A stretch of DNA of 64,000 bases from the NCBI GenBank assembly GCA_038503035.1, contig JAVSML010024366.1:500437-564436 (forward strand), written 5' to 3'. Both the position numbers and the translations under genes were made by a program. The DNA is from Crocodylus rhombifer (taxonomy: Eukaryota; Chordata; Crocodylia; Crocodylidae). Below the pieces are notes generated by a model. It was not told the DNA's origin, did no database searches, and saw nothing but the letters and a program-made list of their open reading frames with translations. This document shows positions 1-11,176 of the stretch, piece after piece. Numbering within the stretch: position 1 is the first letter of the stretch; each line of letters starts with the position of its first letter.

Positions 1-8
1 TTCACTCT

Positions 9-500
9 GTGGTGCTCCAGGCCTATATGGACCACTGTGGGGCTTTCATACACATGAGCACGAGCTGGGTGGGCAGTGCCCATGACACCCACGTCTTCAG
101 GAACTCCAACTTAATGGGCCTGGTGGAGAGTGGGCGTTTTGCACCGGGCATGCCAGATTTCCAGCTGGCCGGCATGGCCATCCCATCCCTTCTCATCAGG
201 GACCCTTCCTACTTGCTCCTCCCCTGGCTCATGTGGCCCTACATCAGTCATCTGAGGTCCCACTGTGCCCCTTTTAACCACTACCTGGGCACCATGCCAC
301 CATGCCCCCATTAACCACTCCACCTTGGTGGAGTGCACCTTTGGGCACCTGAAGGATGGTTGATGTACCTCCCCTGCCTGCCTTGAGATCACTGACAACA
401 ACCTCCCCTGTGTTGCAGCTTGGGTCCTTGTTGGAGCTCTTCCATGAGGCCTGGGTGGAGGAGGCATGGAACACGGAGGACACCTGGCAGCAAGAACACT
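9..500 (+). pseudogene. Harbinger transposase-derived nuclease (DDE_Tnp_4 type) pseudogene
   Basis: An open stretch of about 101 codons from position 9 to 314 carries the hallmarks of the PIF/Harbinger nuclease: MDHCGAF (first catalytic Asp region), GSAHDTHVFRNS, and RDPSYLLLPWLMWPY, where the family has GDPAYPLLPWLMKPY (second Asp kept, preceding Gly replaced by Arg). FNHYLGT follows. The third acidic residue lies in VECTFGHLK, starting near 325 in a different frame, so at least one frameshift separates it. Weak C-terminal similarity (TDNNLP near 390) continues to about 450 in yet another frame. The N-terminal part lies outside the window. The family cleaves at terminal inverted repeats in the nucleus together with a Myb-like partner. 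This copy is certainly inactive; the family call is strong. Confidence 0.82.
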
Positions 501-1815
501 ACCTGCAGTGCCCAGGGAACATGGTAAGTTGGCCAGGCAGGTCCTGGTTCAGGCATCTACTATATGAGGCCCCCATCCCCGCTTATTCCATTGGGGCCAG
601 TGAGCTAGCAGGTGCTGGAATCGGGCACCCTGCCTTCCCCACCCTGTTTCCAGGGCAGAAAAGGCCAGGATCCTGGCAGCACCTGCTGCTGCAACTCCAG
701 ACCCTGCTGCCTTCCCCCACCACCCATCTCCCCCTGCAGTTCAGCTTGTCCCTTGTGCTTCCACCAAGCCCATTGTGTCTGGAGTCAGGCAGCATGGGGC
801 TCCCAGACAACTGAGACAAGGAGCTGCCTATGCTCCAACCCTCCCCCCATGGGGCCTCTCCAGGGAGGTGCCCTGGGGCCATGCCTCATTAGCCACCACT
901 GCATCCAAAATATGCCCCTGCTGCACATGTCATGGGTACTGTGTGAGGAGCTGTTTATGCAGACTGAGGAGTGCCTGACCCACTATGATATGCTGCTGGT
1001 GCTAGTGCCCCAGGCACACCTGCACACCTGGCATGGGACCCTGAGCTTCAACAGCATAGGGGGAAATTCCAAGCTTCTCCAGAACCTCTGGGGCCACCTG
1101 GATATCTACCTGTGACTGAGATACACATCCCTGCCCCCTGTATCTGAGGAGGACATTGCTGCCAGCATCAGCACATTCCACAGTGTGTGAAAGGCCAATG
1201 CCACCTACCTCTGGGAGCACAAGCTTCTCAATAAAATTTTTCACTGTCTCCTGCCTCCCTGTGTGCTGTAGGAGGGGAACCTGGAGTCCAGGGCCAGGGA
1301 AGTGCAGGGTGGCCAGGTGAAGAGTGGGGGCAGGGACAGGGGCAGGGGTGGAGAGAGTCTTCTCTCCAGTGTGGGCCTTATCATATGGCCAGGGCTGGCA
1401 TAGCCCATGGCTCTGCTCGGTCCTGGCTGTTGGTGACAGTGTGCGGCTCTGTGTGGTGTCCTCAGATGGCAGGGTATGGTGGGAAGGCACATAGCTAGAC
1501 ACCCTGCTAGGGGAGGAGCTGACACTACTGGTGGCTGGCAGTGTTGTGGCCAGCAGCACCTTGTGGCAGGGGCTGGGGCTGCAGAGCTGCCACAGCAGGC
1601 TCTGGCCCCAATTCCCCAAGCTGCTGGTGGAGGCTGCAGCTGGGGAGCAAAGTGGGATGGGCTGCTGCCAAAGGGCCCACCCCCAGTGATGTCACCATGG
1701 GTGCCAGCCTGGGGCTGGGACTTGGGCAAGCAACTTGCTGCTGTACAAAGGATGCCTGTGGCCTGGGTCCTGGGGTACCAGGATGTCTATCAGTTGCCAC
1801 GTAAAGGGCATGGAC
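501..1815. other. Interior of the Harbinger element, no recognisable protein
   Basis: GC-rich sequence between the two convergent remnants. Several overlapping open frames exist on both strands, but they are proline-, serine- and alanine-rich and look like by-products of base composition. The minus-strand portion nearest the Myb remnant could be the low-complexity C-terminal half of that protein, but I see no diagnostic motif. Confidence 0.5.
1230..1235 (+). promoter_or_regulatory. Possible polyadenylation signal AATAAA for the nuclease transcript
   Basis: AATAAA lies about 0.8 kb downstream of the last recognisable nuclease codons, in otherwise GC-rich sequence where such a hexamer is less expected by chance. 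It is placed sensibly between the two convergent genes. There is no direct evidence that it is used. Confidence 0.35.
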
Positions 1816-2035
1816 TTATGGGAAATGATTTTGGTCAGTGATGGCCACCCACTGTGCCCGCAAGTCTTTGACCTTTATGCAGCACTGCCACTATGACCAG
1901 TTGTGCCTGTGGTCCCACATCTGGACTGACAGACCCAGATAGTGGGCATAGGTGCAGGCATGGGTGTTGGCAAGGAGGACACCATCAGGGATCCCCCAGC
2001 AGCTCTCTGGACCTTCACATAGCTATTGCTGTGCT
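1816..2035 (-). pseudogene. Harbinger Myb/SANT (trihelix) DNA-binding protein pseudogene
   Basis: Read on the minus strand, the segment contains QCCIKVKDLRAQW followed by ITDQNH. This matches the end of the trihelix Myb/SANT domain of Harbinger accessory proteins, where the family has QCRxKIKxLR...NxxSG. Upstream in the same frame are HACTYAHYLG and MWDHRHNWS, corresponding to the preceding helices, with one in-frame stop between HNWS and WQCC. The frame ends at a stop at 1816-1818, before the expected Ser-Gly. In active elements this protein binds the element ends and brings the nuclease to them. The N-terminal helix is only faintly visible (CWGIPD, near 1995). The gene is convergent with the nuclease at the left edge. 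Family call good, boundaries approximate. Confidence 0.68.
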
Positions 2036-2822
2036 GCCAGGCTTGGGCAGCTGACTGCAGGACCCAGCACAGGGGCCTGGCATGGTACTGGCAGCTGCAT
2101 GGTAGAGGCAATGCCCCAAAACACCTGTAAGCACAGGGCAGGCTGCTGGGGGTGGGCTGTGGGCAAGTAATGCCGGCCCCAACACCCACAAGCTGCCTGC
2201 AGCTGGGCCTGGGGGCTGGCAGGCCTGGCTGGAGCCTGCAGCAGCCTGCAGGCCTGAACATTGCAAGCCTAGCAGTCACATGGCATTGCGGTGCCAGACA
2301 GCAGCACCAGGGTGCAGGCATGCTGGGGCCATTGACCTGCAGCCTGCCCATGAGGACACAGAGGCCTGGAGTACCCTTAGGCTCCCTGCTTATGTCCCCC
2401 AGGGCTCAAAATTCCTACAGGCTTTTAAAGTTCTGAGGCAGGGGCTGCCATAGCCAGGGGCAGCCAGCCTAGCCCTGGGGCATAAGAGGCTCCTAACCCA
2501 GAGCCCTGGGGCTAACCTCAGGGCCCAGAGGGAGGGCTAACCCAGGAACAAATTTGCTCCTGAGTCATGTCTACATGTGAGTTTCTGCACAGTAGCTAAT
2601 CATGAGTAAATTTAACATGTACATTTGCAGGTATCAAATTTACTTAAATTAGGGGGGTTTCCTGCACAGTAAACTTGCAGACATGTAGCTTGCACATATG
2701 CAGTAAACCATACTACTATGGAGTTAAGTGTCTTGTGTAGATGTGCCCAGTTACACTTTTCACTAGAATCAGAAATGTAATCAAATGATATGAACATAAG
2801 ACTTAGATCCATAAGACTTGCA

Positions 2823-3712
2823 CCAAACTTTGGGGCAAAGCATCCACGCCAGAAGATAGCGGGGTGATCCAGGCTGACCTGGACAAGCTCAGCAAATGGG
2901 CAGACGAGAACCTGATGGTGTTTAACACCAAAAAATGCAAGGTTCTCCACCTTGGGAGGAAAAAGCTGCAGCACCCTTATAGGCTTGGCAGTGCTACGTT
3001 GGATAGCACTACAGAAGAAAGAGACTTGGGGGTCATCATTGACCACAAGATGAACATGAGCCTGCAATGCGATGCTGCGGCTAGTAAAGCGACCAACATG
3101 CTGGTGTGCATCCACAGATGCTTCTCGAGCAAATCCCGGGACGTCATTCTCCCCTTGTACTTGGCCTTAGTGAGGCCGCAGATGGAGTACTGCATCCAGT
3201 TTTGGGCTCCACAATTCAAAAAGGATGTGGAGAAGCTTGAGAGAGTCCAGAGGAGAGCCACGTGCATGATCAGAGGTCAGGAAAACAGATCTTACGATGA
3301 CAGGCTGAGAGCCATGGGACTCTTTAACCTGGAAAAGCACAGGCTCAGGGGTGATCTGATGGCCATCTATAAGTTTATCAGGGGTGACCACCAGGATCTG
3401 GGGGAACGTTTGTTCACCAGAGCGCCCCAAGGGATGACGAGGTCGAACGGTCACAAACTCCTGCAAGACCGTTTCAGGCTGGACATAAGGAAGAATTTCT
3501 TTACTGTCCGAGCCCCCAAGGTCTGGAACAGTCTGCCAGCGGAGGTGGTTCAAGCACCTACATTGAACACCTTCAAGAGTAAATTGGATGCTTATCTTGC
3601 TGGGATCCTATGACCCCAGCTGACTTCCTGCCCTTTGGGCAGGGGGCTGGACTCGATGATCTCCCGAGGTCCCTTCCAGCCCTAATGTCTATGAAATCTA
3701 TGAAAATCCAAG
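2823..3712 (+). mobile_element. CR1 LINE, 5'-truncated young copy
   Basis: This is the last roughly 890 bp of a CR1 retrotransposon: the C-terminal half of ORF2, a short 3' UTR (GACTCGATGATCTCCCGAGG, then CCTTCCAGCCCTAATG) and the terminal TCTATGAAA repeats ending near 3712. It is very close to the same part of the 49-52 kb copy, with only scattered differences visible by eye. It starts abruptly at the codons for TKLWG, just after the FADD catalytic motif, the usual outcome of incomplete target-primed reverse transcription. Confidence 0.95.
2864..3613 (+). pseudogene. CR1 ORF2 C-terminal fragment (reverse transcriptase thumb and C-terminal region)
   Basis: This uninterrupted frame of 249 codons corresponds to the part of CR1 ORF2 after the RT palm. 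Landmarks in order: KWADENLMVFNTKKCKVLHLGRK, ERDLGVIIDHKMNMSLQCDA, VRPQMEYCIQFWAPQF, MIRGQENRSYDDRLRAMGLF, RLDIRKNFFTVRAPKVWNSL and a terminal LDAYLAGIL. The endonuclease domain and the FADD motif are missing because the element is 5'-truncated, so the frame encodes no active enzyme. The absence of stops over about 750 bp indicates recent insertion. The call is a retrotransposon fragment, not a host gene. Confidence 0.93.
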
Positions 3713-4599
3713 CATTCCTGAGTTATAATACTGAGGGAGTTATAGTAATGCCTCCCTTGGAACTGAAACTGAAATAAGAACTCAAAGTTTCTGAAACATT
3801 GAGTTAATAAAATGTAATTATACACATGGGTAGTTTATCAATTATTTTAATTAATAGAGATGGACATGATATTTGGGTCCTGAGACCAACCTTCCCAAAG
3901 TGATATGGAGTTCTCTTTTGTTCTAACTTAAAGGAAGGACCAGAGTCATAGAATCAAACCTTCACATTACAGCTCCTTCACTGCTCTTGTGTTTAAAAGC
4001 AAGCATTTTAAGTTTGACCAATTTTTATTTGTCATTTAAACTGTGGATAAAAGTTGGACAATTAAATCTATGATAAATGCTACTTGTTGCTTTCATTTAA
4101 TTAGCATAAGAGTCTATTGACAAGTGAACAATTAACATTGAATAGAAATTGCAATGTATGAAAACATTTTCACAAAAGATTAACCATCTATGTAAGTAAA
4201 ACAGAAATATATTTTAGACAAAGAACAAAATTCTGAATAGTTGTTAAAAGATCTAAAGAGACTAACATATAAATAGTAGAAACTAATATATACCATAATA
4301 TTAAATGTAGTGAGATTTTGGTGGATACCTCTCTGTCATTTCAGATCATATTACTGTAGATCCACTTTCACACAGAAGACATCTTATGAATGATGGCAGG
4401 GTCATAATTTTCATGGAGTTATAGCTCATGTTTTTGCAGATGTGCCTTTTTCACTCATTTTCTAATTGCCCAGAGCGATTGGATCACTATTCTTATCTAT
4501 ATCCTAAGTACAGTCATGCGTGTGTTTTATTAATTATTATATTATATAGTCTTACTTATTATAAAACTGAATTGGGTCACTTCTAGTTTATAATTTAGC
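3713..4599. other. AT-rich interval, nothing recognised
   Basis: No coding potential, inverted repeat of note or familiar repeat could be identified on either strand. Confidence 0.6.
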
Positions 4600-5760
4600 T
4601 GTGTGTGGCAGAGCACTTTTGGTGGTACCTGCCACTTTAAGGGCTGACAGCAGGGAGTAGGGCAGCTGGCAGGTACAGGCCAACCCTGATGAGGTGGTCA
4701 CATGACTGCTGGAGGACCAAGGGGTTGGAGGAGAGAGCTGAGCGGCCTCTATTTTAGCTCAGGACCTCAGAGCTGAGCCAGCAGTTTGCTGCTAGCCACC
4801 AAAAGAACACCACCTGACTGGGATGCTGCTTGGAACATCCTAGGAGGTAAGGGTGGGAGCTATGGGATTGGCAGAAGGCTCCTGGTCCTGGGGCATGACT
4901 GCAAACTACACCCTGCTCAGGAAGGATGGCTTGGTGGCACAGCCCATTGCAGGGTAATTCCCAGAAATGCCAAGCCAGTTGCCTCCCCAGTGAAAGGTGG
5001 GTAGGGCTGCCTTATAATCCCACTACTCAATGGGTAATTTTAGAGCAGGAACAGGTATGGGGGGCCAGGCATATCTGTGGACACCTGAGCCCATGGATCG
5101 TAAGACCCCCGAGGTGCCAGTGATGGGGCAGATAGAATGACCCCAGTGAGGGGGAAGAAGTATTTGCGTGGGGCCCACATAGAGTAGGCTGCATGGTGGC
5201 ACTTGAAGGATTGTGCATGATGGGTGTAGAGTAGGGTGCAGGGACAACTTGAAGGGCTGCACTGGGGGTGTGCTGAGTATAGTTGCAGGGGCAGCCTGAA
5301 AGGCAGCACACAGGCCAACCCCCACATGAATGACAACAGGAACAAGTTGCCCAAAGGGAGGGGCTAGTGGCTGAGTTCAGCCCAGTGTGAGGCGTAAGGC
5401 CTGTGGCCCCAGGGGCTAAAGGGCTGCATATGGGCTGGCCAGGGGCGGTATAAATGAGGCCTTGTGAGAGGGGATAGAGTGAATGAGGCCATGTGAGAGG
5501 GGGAGGAGTGTGAGAGTAGAAGACTAGAGGCCCAGCCATGGGCTAGAGCTGTTATCAATTTAAGATACCATCTGCGAGGCACAGGACATGGTATAGGACA
5601 AGTTGGAGCTGTGTACAATGTTCTTGGCATCGAGGCATTTAATGGGCAGCTTCCCACATTCAACATCCAGTTTATTACACCACGTCATGGGAGGCGAGAC
5701 AGGGCACACTGCCCCAAACAGATGGGGTGAATGTAGTATATCCTGCTGCAATCTTAATTG
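4600..5760. repeat. GC-richer LTR-like or retroelement-derived sequence, unclassified
   Basis: The base composition changes sharply near 4600 and returns to AT-rich near 5760. The first 250 bp read like an LTR or retroelement leader: TGTGTGGCAGAGCAC at the start, CACATGACTGCTGGAGG, then AGCTGAGCGGCC and a direct echo CTCAGGACCTCAGAGCTGAG. The rest is GC-moderate with a short direct repeat (AATGAGGCC..TGTGAGAGGGG, twice near 5452-5505). I see no protein motif and no matching second LTR. It could be an unannotated LTR element or a non-autonomous derivative. Confidence 0.4.
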
Positions 5761-5949
5761 TTGATAAATATACCTTTTGTTTGTTAATATATCAGAGTTT
5801 TCAATTAATGCAGAAAATAACCTGTTAATATTTACTATAATTTTTACGTATGTTTGTTCTACTTTTCAGTTGTTTTCTGGAGGTATCCAGCAGGTTGTCT
5901 CATACTAGTATGAACAGCTGCAGAAAAATATTTACAGATTTATATTTCA

Positions 5950-7610
5950 AAGAATCATAGAACAGTAGGGCTGGAAGGGACCTCCAGAGGTCATTTAGCT
6001 CAACTGCCTGCCGGCGGCAGGATTATCTCTGTCCAAACCATCCTATACAAATCCATTGTCTAAACCATTAGTAGAACTATGTAGTCAACTCTGACATGAC
6101 CACAAGGTATAACACCCTAATCTGTCAAAGGTAAGGCATGACAGCCATTGTCCCACAGCTTTTATCATTTTTGTTATCCACCTCTGGATTGTCTCTTAAC
6201 TTCTCTATGTCCTTTTAGAAATGTGGAGCCCAAAACTGCACACAGTACTCTGGTTGAGGCCTAATCAGTATCAGCTAAAGAAGTACAATCACCTCTAATG
6301 TCTAGCACTTAATTCTCCAGTTGTTGGAGCCCAAATTGCATTCACCTACATTATTCATCATTGTGCAGCTGCATCATTCTGTAGACTCACACTGAGTCTG
6401 TGATTCACCAAGACTCCCAGACCCTTCTCCATAGTATCACCATCCAGCCAGATTTCACTCCCTTGTATCTGTGTTTTTTATTATTTTTCCTGAGGTGTAG
6501 CACCTTGCATTTTTCAGCTTTGATCTTCATTCTGTTAGCTCCATCCCAGCTTTCCAATCTTGTCAAGATCTTTCTGAATTGCTTTCCTGTCCTCCAGTGT
6601 GTTCATATTCCTTCCCAGTTTAGTGTCATCTCCAAATTTGCTCATGATGCTTTCTATTCCGGCATCCAAATCATTAATAATCATGATGAACAGCACTGGA
6701 CCCAAGACAGACCCTCATGGGACTCCACTCAAAACTTCCTGCCATTCCAACTTGAATCCATTTATAATTACACTTTGCTCATGGCTATTGAGCAAGTTCT
6801 CTATTCACCTCATTTTATCTAGCCCATATTTCTCCCATTTGTTTATGAGAAGGTTATGTGGGACTTTGTAAAAAACCTTGCTGAAGTCCATATACACTGT
6901 AAACACTGCATTCCCTTTATCCAACCAAGTAATTACTTTGCTGAAGAAGGAGATTGAGTTTGTTTGGCATGGTTTTTTCTTAGTAAATCAAGCTGCTTGT
7001 GATCAGCCTTTCCTCCTCCAGATGCTTGCAAATGTACTAATAATATGCTCTAGTACCTTTCTGAGTATTGAAGCAAGACTAATCAGTCTATAGTTCCTTG
7101 GGTCCTCCTGTTTGCATTTTTAAAGGGAGGCATTATATTGGTCTTTTTCCTATCCTCTGGTACCTCACCTGTCTCCCACAACTTTGTAAATGTTATTGTG
7201 AAGGGCTCCAAGATCTCATCTCATTTCTCCAGTTTCTTTCTTCAATTCAGTAGGCCTCACTGACTTGCATTCATTCAGATCCATCAAAGCTCTCTGACTG
7301 TTTCTCTTGTTATTTGATCCTTCAGCTTGTCCCTTTCCTTATGCAAATAATTATTATTAAGTATTTGGTTGTAGCTAAATATTTTTGTGAAGACTGAGGC
7401 AAAGTAGCTGGTGAGTAGTTCCATCTTCTTTGTATATTCTGGTAAGAGTTTCCCTTAGCCATTTAGCAGTGGACCCACAGCTTCCTTGGTCTTTCTTGTC
7501 TGGTTAACACACTTACAGAAACTTCTTGCTGGCTTTAACCTCCTTCACCAGTTGCATCTCATTCTTTATCTTTGCCTTCCATTTAGCAAAGTAATTAAAA
7601 CTTCAATGTT
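5950..7610 (-). mobile_element. CR1 LINE, old copy with degraded ORF2
   Basis: On the minus strand the copy ends in the classic CR1 tail: GGGCTGGAAGGGACCTCCAG and AGAATCATAGAA are visible in plus-strand reading at 5950-5990. Going right, the ORF2 remnant is recognisable by short peptides: minus-strand codons for SKFGDDTKL (FADD motif, altered) near 6625, GSVLGP near 6700, and KWKAKIKNEM near 7565, typical of the linker between endonuclease and RT. Stops and frameshifts are frequent. This belongs to an older CR1 subfamily than the copies at 2.8, 12.5 and 49 kb. Its 5' end fades out near 7600. Confidence 0.88.
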
Positions 7611-7793
7611 TTCTAAGTCCATTTTTAGTGAAAACAAATGCATAATACTGTGTTTAAGCTATAATAAATGTCCTAATCTCTATAAATAATATATTTCTCA
7701 TTACTATGGAATTAGACAGGATTAAAATAAGAATTAGAGTATATAAGTTTGTATAATGAAACTTTTGTGCTAAAAGGCAGTTTTGTAAATAGT
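7611..7793. other. Short AT-rich spacer
   Basis: Nothing recognised apart from the AGT at its right edge, which may be the target duplication of the adjacent MITE. Confidence 0.5.
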
Positions 7794-8318
7794 GGGTGCA
7801 TCTACATGTGCACATTTACTGTGCAGTAACCAAAATTACTGTGCAGTATGGGTGTGTGTCTACATCTGTGTGCCTGTACTGTGCAGTAAATATGGAGAAA
7901 TACTGAGCATACATTTGATACCTGAATTATGCAGGTATCAAAGCTTTGCCTGATTAGTTACTGTGCAGTAATGCACGTGTAGATGCATTACTGTGCAGAA
8001 ACCCAGGGATCCTCCCTGCTGGGTCTGCCTAGCCACTAGGGGGCTGGCCTGGGCCCAGCCCCAGGGCTCCTGGCTGCCTCCCTCTCCTAGCTTTCAATTT
8101 GAGACTAAATAGTTGGTCCCAAGGGCTGGCAGCCATGTGGCCAGAGGCTGGAGCTCCCCCTGGTGGCTACTTAGGCACATGGCAGGCTGCTCTGATTTGG
8201 GACTAAATTTAATCCCAGGTTGCCTGTACATGTAGACTCCAGCCTATTCCTGATTACTGAGCAGTAATTTACTGTGCAGTAAATTTAAGACAGTATAAAT
8301 GCACAGGTAGACATGCCC
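7794..8318. mobile_element. Harbinger-family MITE
   Basis: The ends are inverted: GGGTGCATCTACATGTGCA at the left, and the reverse complement of the right end reads GGGCATGTCTACCTGTGCA. The triplet AGT flanks both sides (7791-7793 and 8319-8321), a plausible 3-bp target duplication, though Harbinger usually prefers TWA. Both ends carry many copies of a palindromic motif close to TTACTGTGCAGTAA (near 7816, 7839, 7876, 7960, 7985 and 8270). The middle, about 8010-8220, is GC-rich with no protein. The left 200 bp resemble the reverse complement of the right end of the coding Harbinger at 2.56-2.75 kb, so this is probably a deletion derivative mobilised by that type of transposase. Confidence 0.85.
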
Positions 8319-9640
8319 AGTATTTACCAAACCTTTAAAAATGTTTACTATTGAAACACATCAGCAGATAACTTTGTCTTATTAATTTACCCAAAATGCA
8401 CATTGAAAATGATAATGCTCTCACAGTATAAAATATAGTAGCTTTTATGCCACTGATTTTAGAGTACTATCTAGAAGATGACTTGGTATCTTTCCTTTTG
8501 AAGATTTATGACAATGGTAATCTCTTCATTTTATGGTTGCAAAATAATTATTAATCCATTATATTGTACATACTTTCCTTTTGCAGTCTTGAGTGATATT
8601 ATCTACAATATGTGCCAGTGATGCGTTGCTCAAATAAGCATTTTCAAATGCGAGCAGTGGTTTTCAAGTGACTTTGAATATGTTTCCTCTCTCCCCACTT
8701 AGGAAATGGAATAGAAGAAATCACTGTTCCAGGAATTTCTAAGTCCCTTGAGCTAACAGCATAGACGTGGAAGAAGGAAAGTCCTAGGGGTATACTATAT
8801 ATACATTCATGTGTAGCAATGTCATTTTAAATGACTACACTGATTTTAGGACAGTTTTGCCTACGTCAAATAAATACCAAGCTGCTGTATTTCACAGCAG
8901 GCTCTTCCCAGCAGGGTAATATGATAGTTTCTTGATACACGTGTATACAGTGTTCATCAAAAAAGCCATTAAGTGTTATGGGCTTTGAAGAGTCATAATC
9001 TATTTAGTACCTTTGCACTGAAATCCTGAGAAATGTATTCTTTTGCACAGCGATATTTTGAGAAACGTGTAGACTTTGGTCTTAAGTTTAGCTATCTTTT
9101 GAAAGCCAGGCTCTGACTATCAATGTAGAATTTGAGGGTTGCCCCACCATGACATGAATAAAAGCACATTGTAGTCAGATTCCTCAGGTCTGTGCCTTTG
9201 TAGTTTGCTATCCAAAGATGGGTAGTATGGTCAGGTCAAATATCTCAACAGTACTTTCCAGCATTCCCTTTTTGGCTTTCATTATTGAACTGGTCTTATT
9301 ATTCATTCCTTCTTTATTACTAGCAGCAAAACATAATTGTGCCTCAAATCTGCCTCTGATTCAGAAAGCTAGTCTGCTCTAGAAAATTGTTGAATGTATT
9401 TTTTGGTCTTTGTTTTTTTTTACTGTGATTAGTAGGACACTACTGCAAAAATCCATCGTATCCAAGATACTAACAGTATCTTGCCATAACTGTCTTGTCT
9501 CATTCTTTCCTTTTGTATCCCTCAGTTGACTTCCTTCCCGCAAATCTTCATTGTTAATTAATATAAATAATTAAACTGATAACATTTATAGGGACCATGA
9601 AACATTATTGAAAGTCCCTCTTTATTAAAGGTGCTCTGAG
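8319..9640. other. AT-rich interval, nothing recognised
   Basis: No gene, familiar repeat or strong secondary structure was identified in this 1.3 kb. Confidence 0.6.
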
Positions 9641-10233
9641 TGACATTGTGAGAGGAATGAAGACAAGAAGGGGTTAAAGGAAGGTTTACCTTGCCAGCAG
9701 GTGCCGGAGCAGCCTGGAGAGCCACAAGAACACCAGAAAGGGCAGGAGGTGATGCCCTGCCCTCTTTTCAAGAAGCAGCTCCTATGCCCATGGCTAAGCT
9801 CAGCAGCTAAAAAGGGGCCAGAACAGCAGTTCAGAGGAGAGACAGATGGAGGAATCTGGATGCTCAGTGGATCCAGTTGCAGTGGAGGAGTGTGAGGACT
9901 GGTTCAGAGCCCCAAGGGAGGCAGAGCAGAAGCCTCCCAAAGCCCCAGAGATCTGGTGATAGCCTTCCAGAGTAGGAGCAGGAAAGGGTGTAAGGAGTTT
10001 GTATACAAGCAAGAAAATCCCTCCTAAAGCTTGTTATCAGAGGCAAACAGTGAGGAAATCTGAAACTAAGTAGTAAAGAGGTACTAAAGGGGCTGCAGAA
10101 CACAGCCTGTTTTTAGCTCAAAGAAACCTGCCAAGCTCTTTAGGTTTTACTACCCAGTACTTACATTGCCACTAGCCCTCAGCTATATAAGGGGCACAGT
10201 GGCACCTTTTAATTTAGGAGTTAGACTATAGTT

Positions 10234-10808
10234 CAGGGGCAGGCAAAATAATTATTTTGGGCAGAGGGCCACTTACCAATTTTTGGCAAGCTGTTGAGGG
10301 CTGCATGGGTAGCCCCGCCCCTTGACAATGGCCCCACCCCGGTCACCATCTTGTGACTGGAAGCCCTGCCCCCTAACTCCTGACCTTTGCCACCCAAAGT
10401 CCCTCCCTTTGCCCCCAGAAGTAATCCTTTTAGCAAGGGCTTTTGCCATCTCAGAACCAGAAAAATACCAAATTATATTCTAAAAAGCAAAAATCTACAG
10501 CATTCATTAATTTGATTTCCAAAAATATTTTTGTCCTGCTTTACATGTGTTTGTGTAGAGTACATAGAGTTGATTGCACAATAGCTAAAAATGAAGTCTT
10601 ACTCTTGTATATTGTGCAGGGGTGGGTATAGGTTTGTGCGGGGCTATGGGTATGTGGGGTGTGGGGAGTATGGGGTTTGTGGGGGCTGTGTGTTGGAGGA
10701 GGGTGGCTGAGGTGTGTGGGGGGCATGGGGGTGTGGTCCTGAGTGTATGACAGTGTGATAGGGGGGTGCATGTATATGGTGTGGGGTGCATGTGGGACTC
10801 ACCCTATG

Positions 10809-10854
<46 letters not shown>

Positions 10855-11176
10855 CTGCCCATGCCTGCACACACATGTGCAGACACACACACTTACCAGC
10901 AGGGCCCTGTACTCCCCAGTCCATTGATGCACCCAGGAGCCACATTGTGCTGGAGGAGGGCGGGGGCAGGAAGAGAGTTAAATGGCTGTGGGTGGGACAG
11001 GGCTGGGCTTCTCAGTTCTGCCGAGGGCTTTCCCTGGGTTCTATTTCTCCTGTCTCCTGCCAACTTTGACAGGCAGTGAGGAGCAATTAAATATTAATTT
11101 ACTAATTTTTTTAGGGCCAGATAGAATGGCCTGGTCGGTCATATGTGGTCCATGGGCCATATTTTGCCCACTCCTG
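10234..11176. mobile_element. Non-autonomous hAT transposon with perfect 8-bp target duplication
   Basis: The element begins CAGGGGCAGGCAAAATAAT and ends TATTTTGCCCACTCCTG. The ends are imperfect inverted repeats of the hAT form CAGGGGYRGGCAAAATA. It is bounded by an exact 8-bp direct repeat, CTATAGTT, at 10226-10233 and 11177-11184, the diagnostic hAT target-site duplication. There is no transposase. The interior has a GT/G-rich variable stretch (10610-10800) running into a (CA)n tract. A related copy in opposite orientation lies at 58.8-60.3 kb. Established knowledge: such elements move using a transposase encoded elsewhere. Confidence 0.93.
10810..10851 (+). repeat. (CA)n microsatellite
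   Basis: About 20 uninterrupted CA units lie inside the hAT copy, next to G/T-rich variable sequence. It is probably polymorphic. The corresponding part of the 58.8-kb relative has interrupted CCCACA-type repeats instead. Confidence 0.97.

Larger units (their letters stand above)
1..2748. mobile_element. Harbinger (PIF) DNA transposon, decayed, left end outside the window
   Basis: Two remnants typical of Harbinger elements lie here in convergent orientation: a DDE nuclease on the plus strand near the left edge and a Myb/SANT (trihelix) DNA-binding protein on the minus strand near 1.82-2.03 kb. The right part (about 2560-2748) holds short Harbinger-like end sequence: TGTCTACATGTG near 2569, TGCACAGTA near 2587 and 2655, and a terminal TGTAGATGTGCCC ending at 2748 followed by AGT. 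The same end pattern occurs in the MITE at 7.8-8.3 kb. Established knowledge: Harbinger needs both proteins to move. The left terminus is not in the window, so length and target duplication cannot be judged. All reading frames are broken, so this copy cannot be autonomous. The DNA is GC-rich compared with its surroundings. Confidence 0.8.

Noticed and set aside
1002..2351. Long overlapping open frames on both strands in the Harbinger interior (up to 205 codons)
   Set aside because: GC-rich, proline/serine/alanine-biased translations with no domain, overlapping in several frames. Only the Myb/SANT segment is supported.
5560..5751. Minus-strand open stretch in the 4.6-5.76 kb GC-richer region
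   Set aside because: 63 codons, no recognisable domain, and not in a plausible retroelement gene order.
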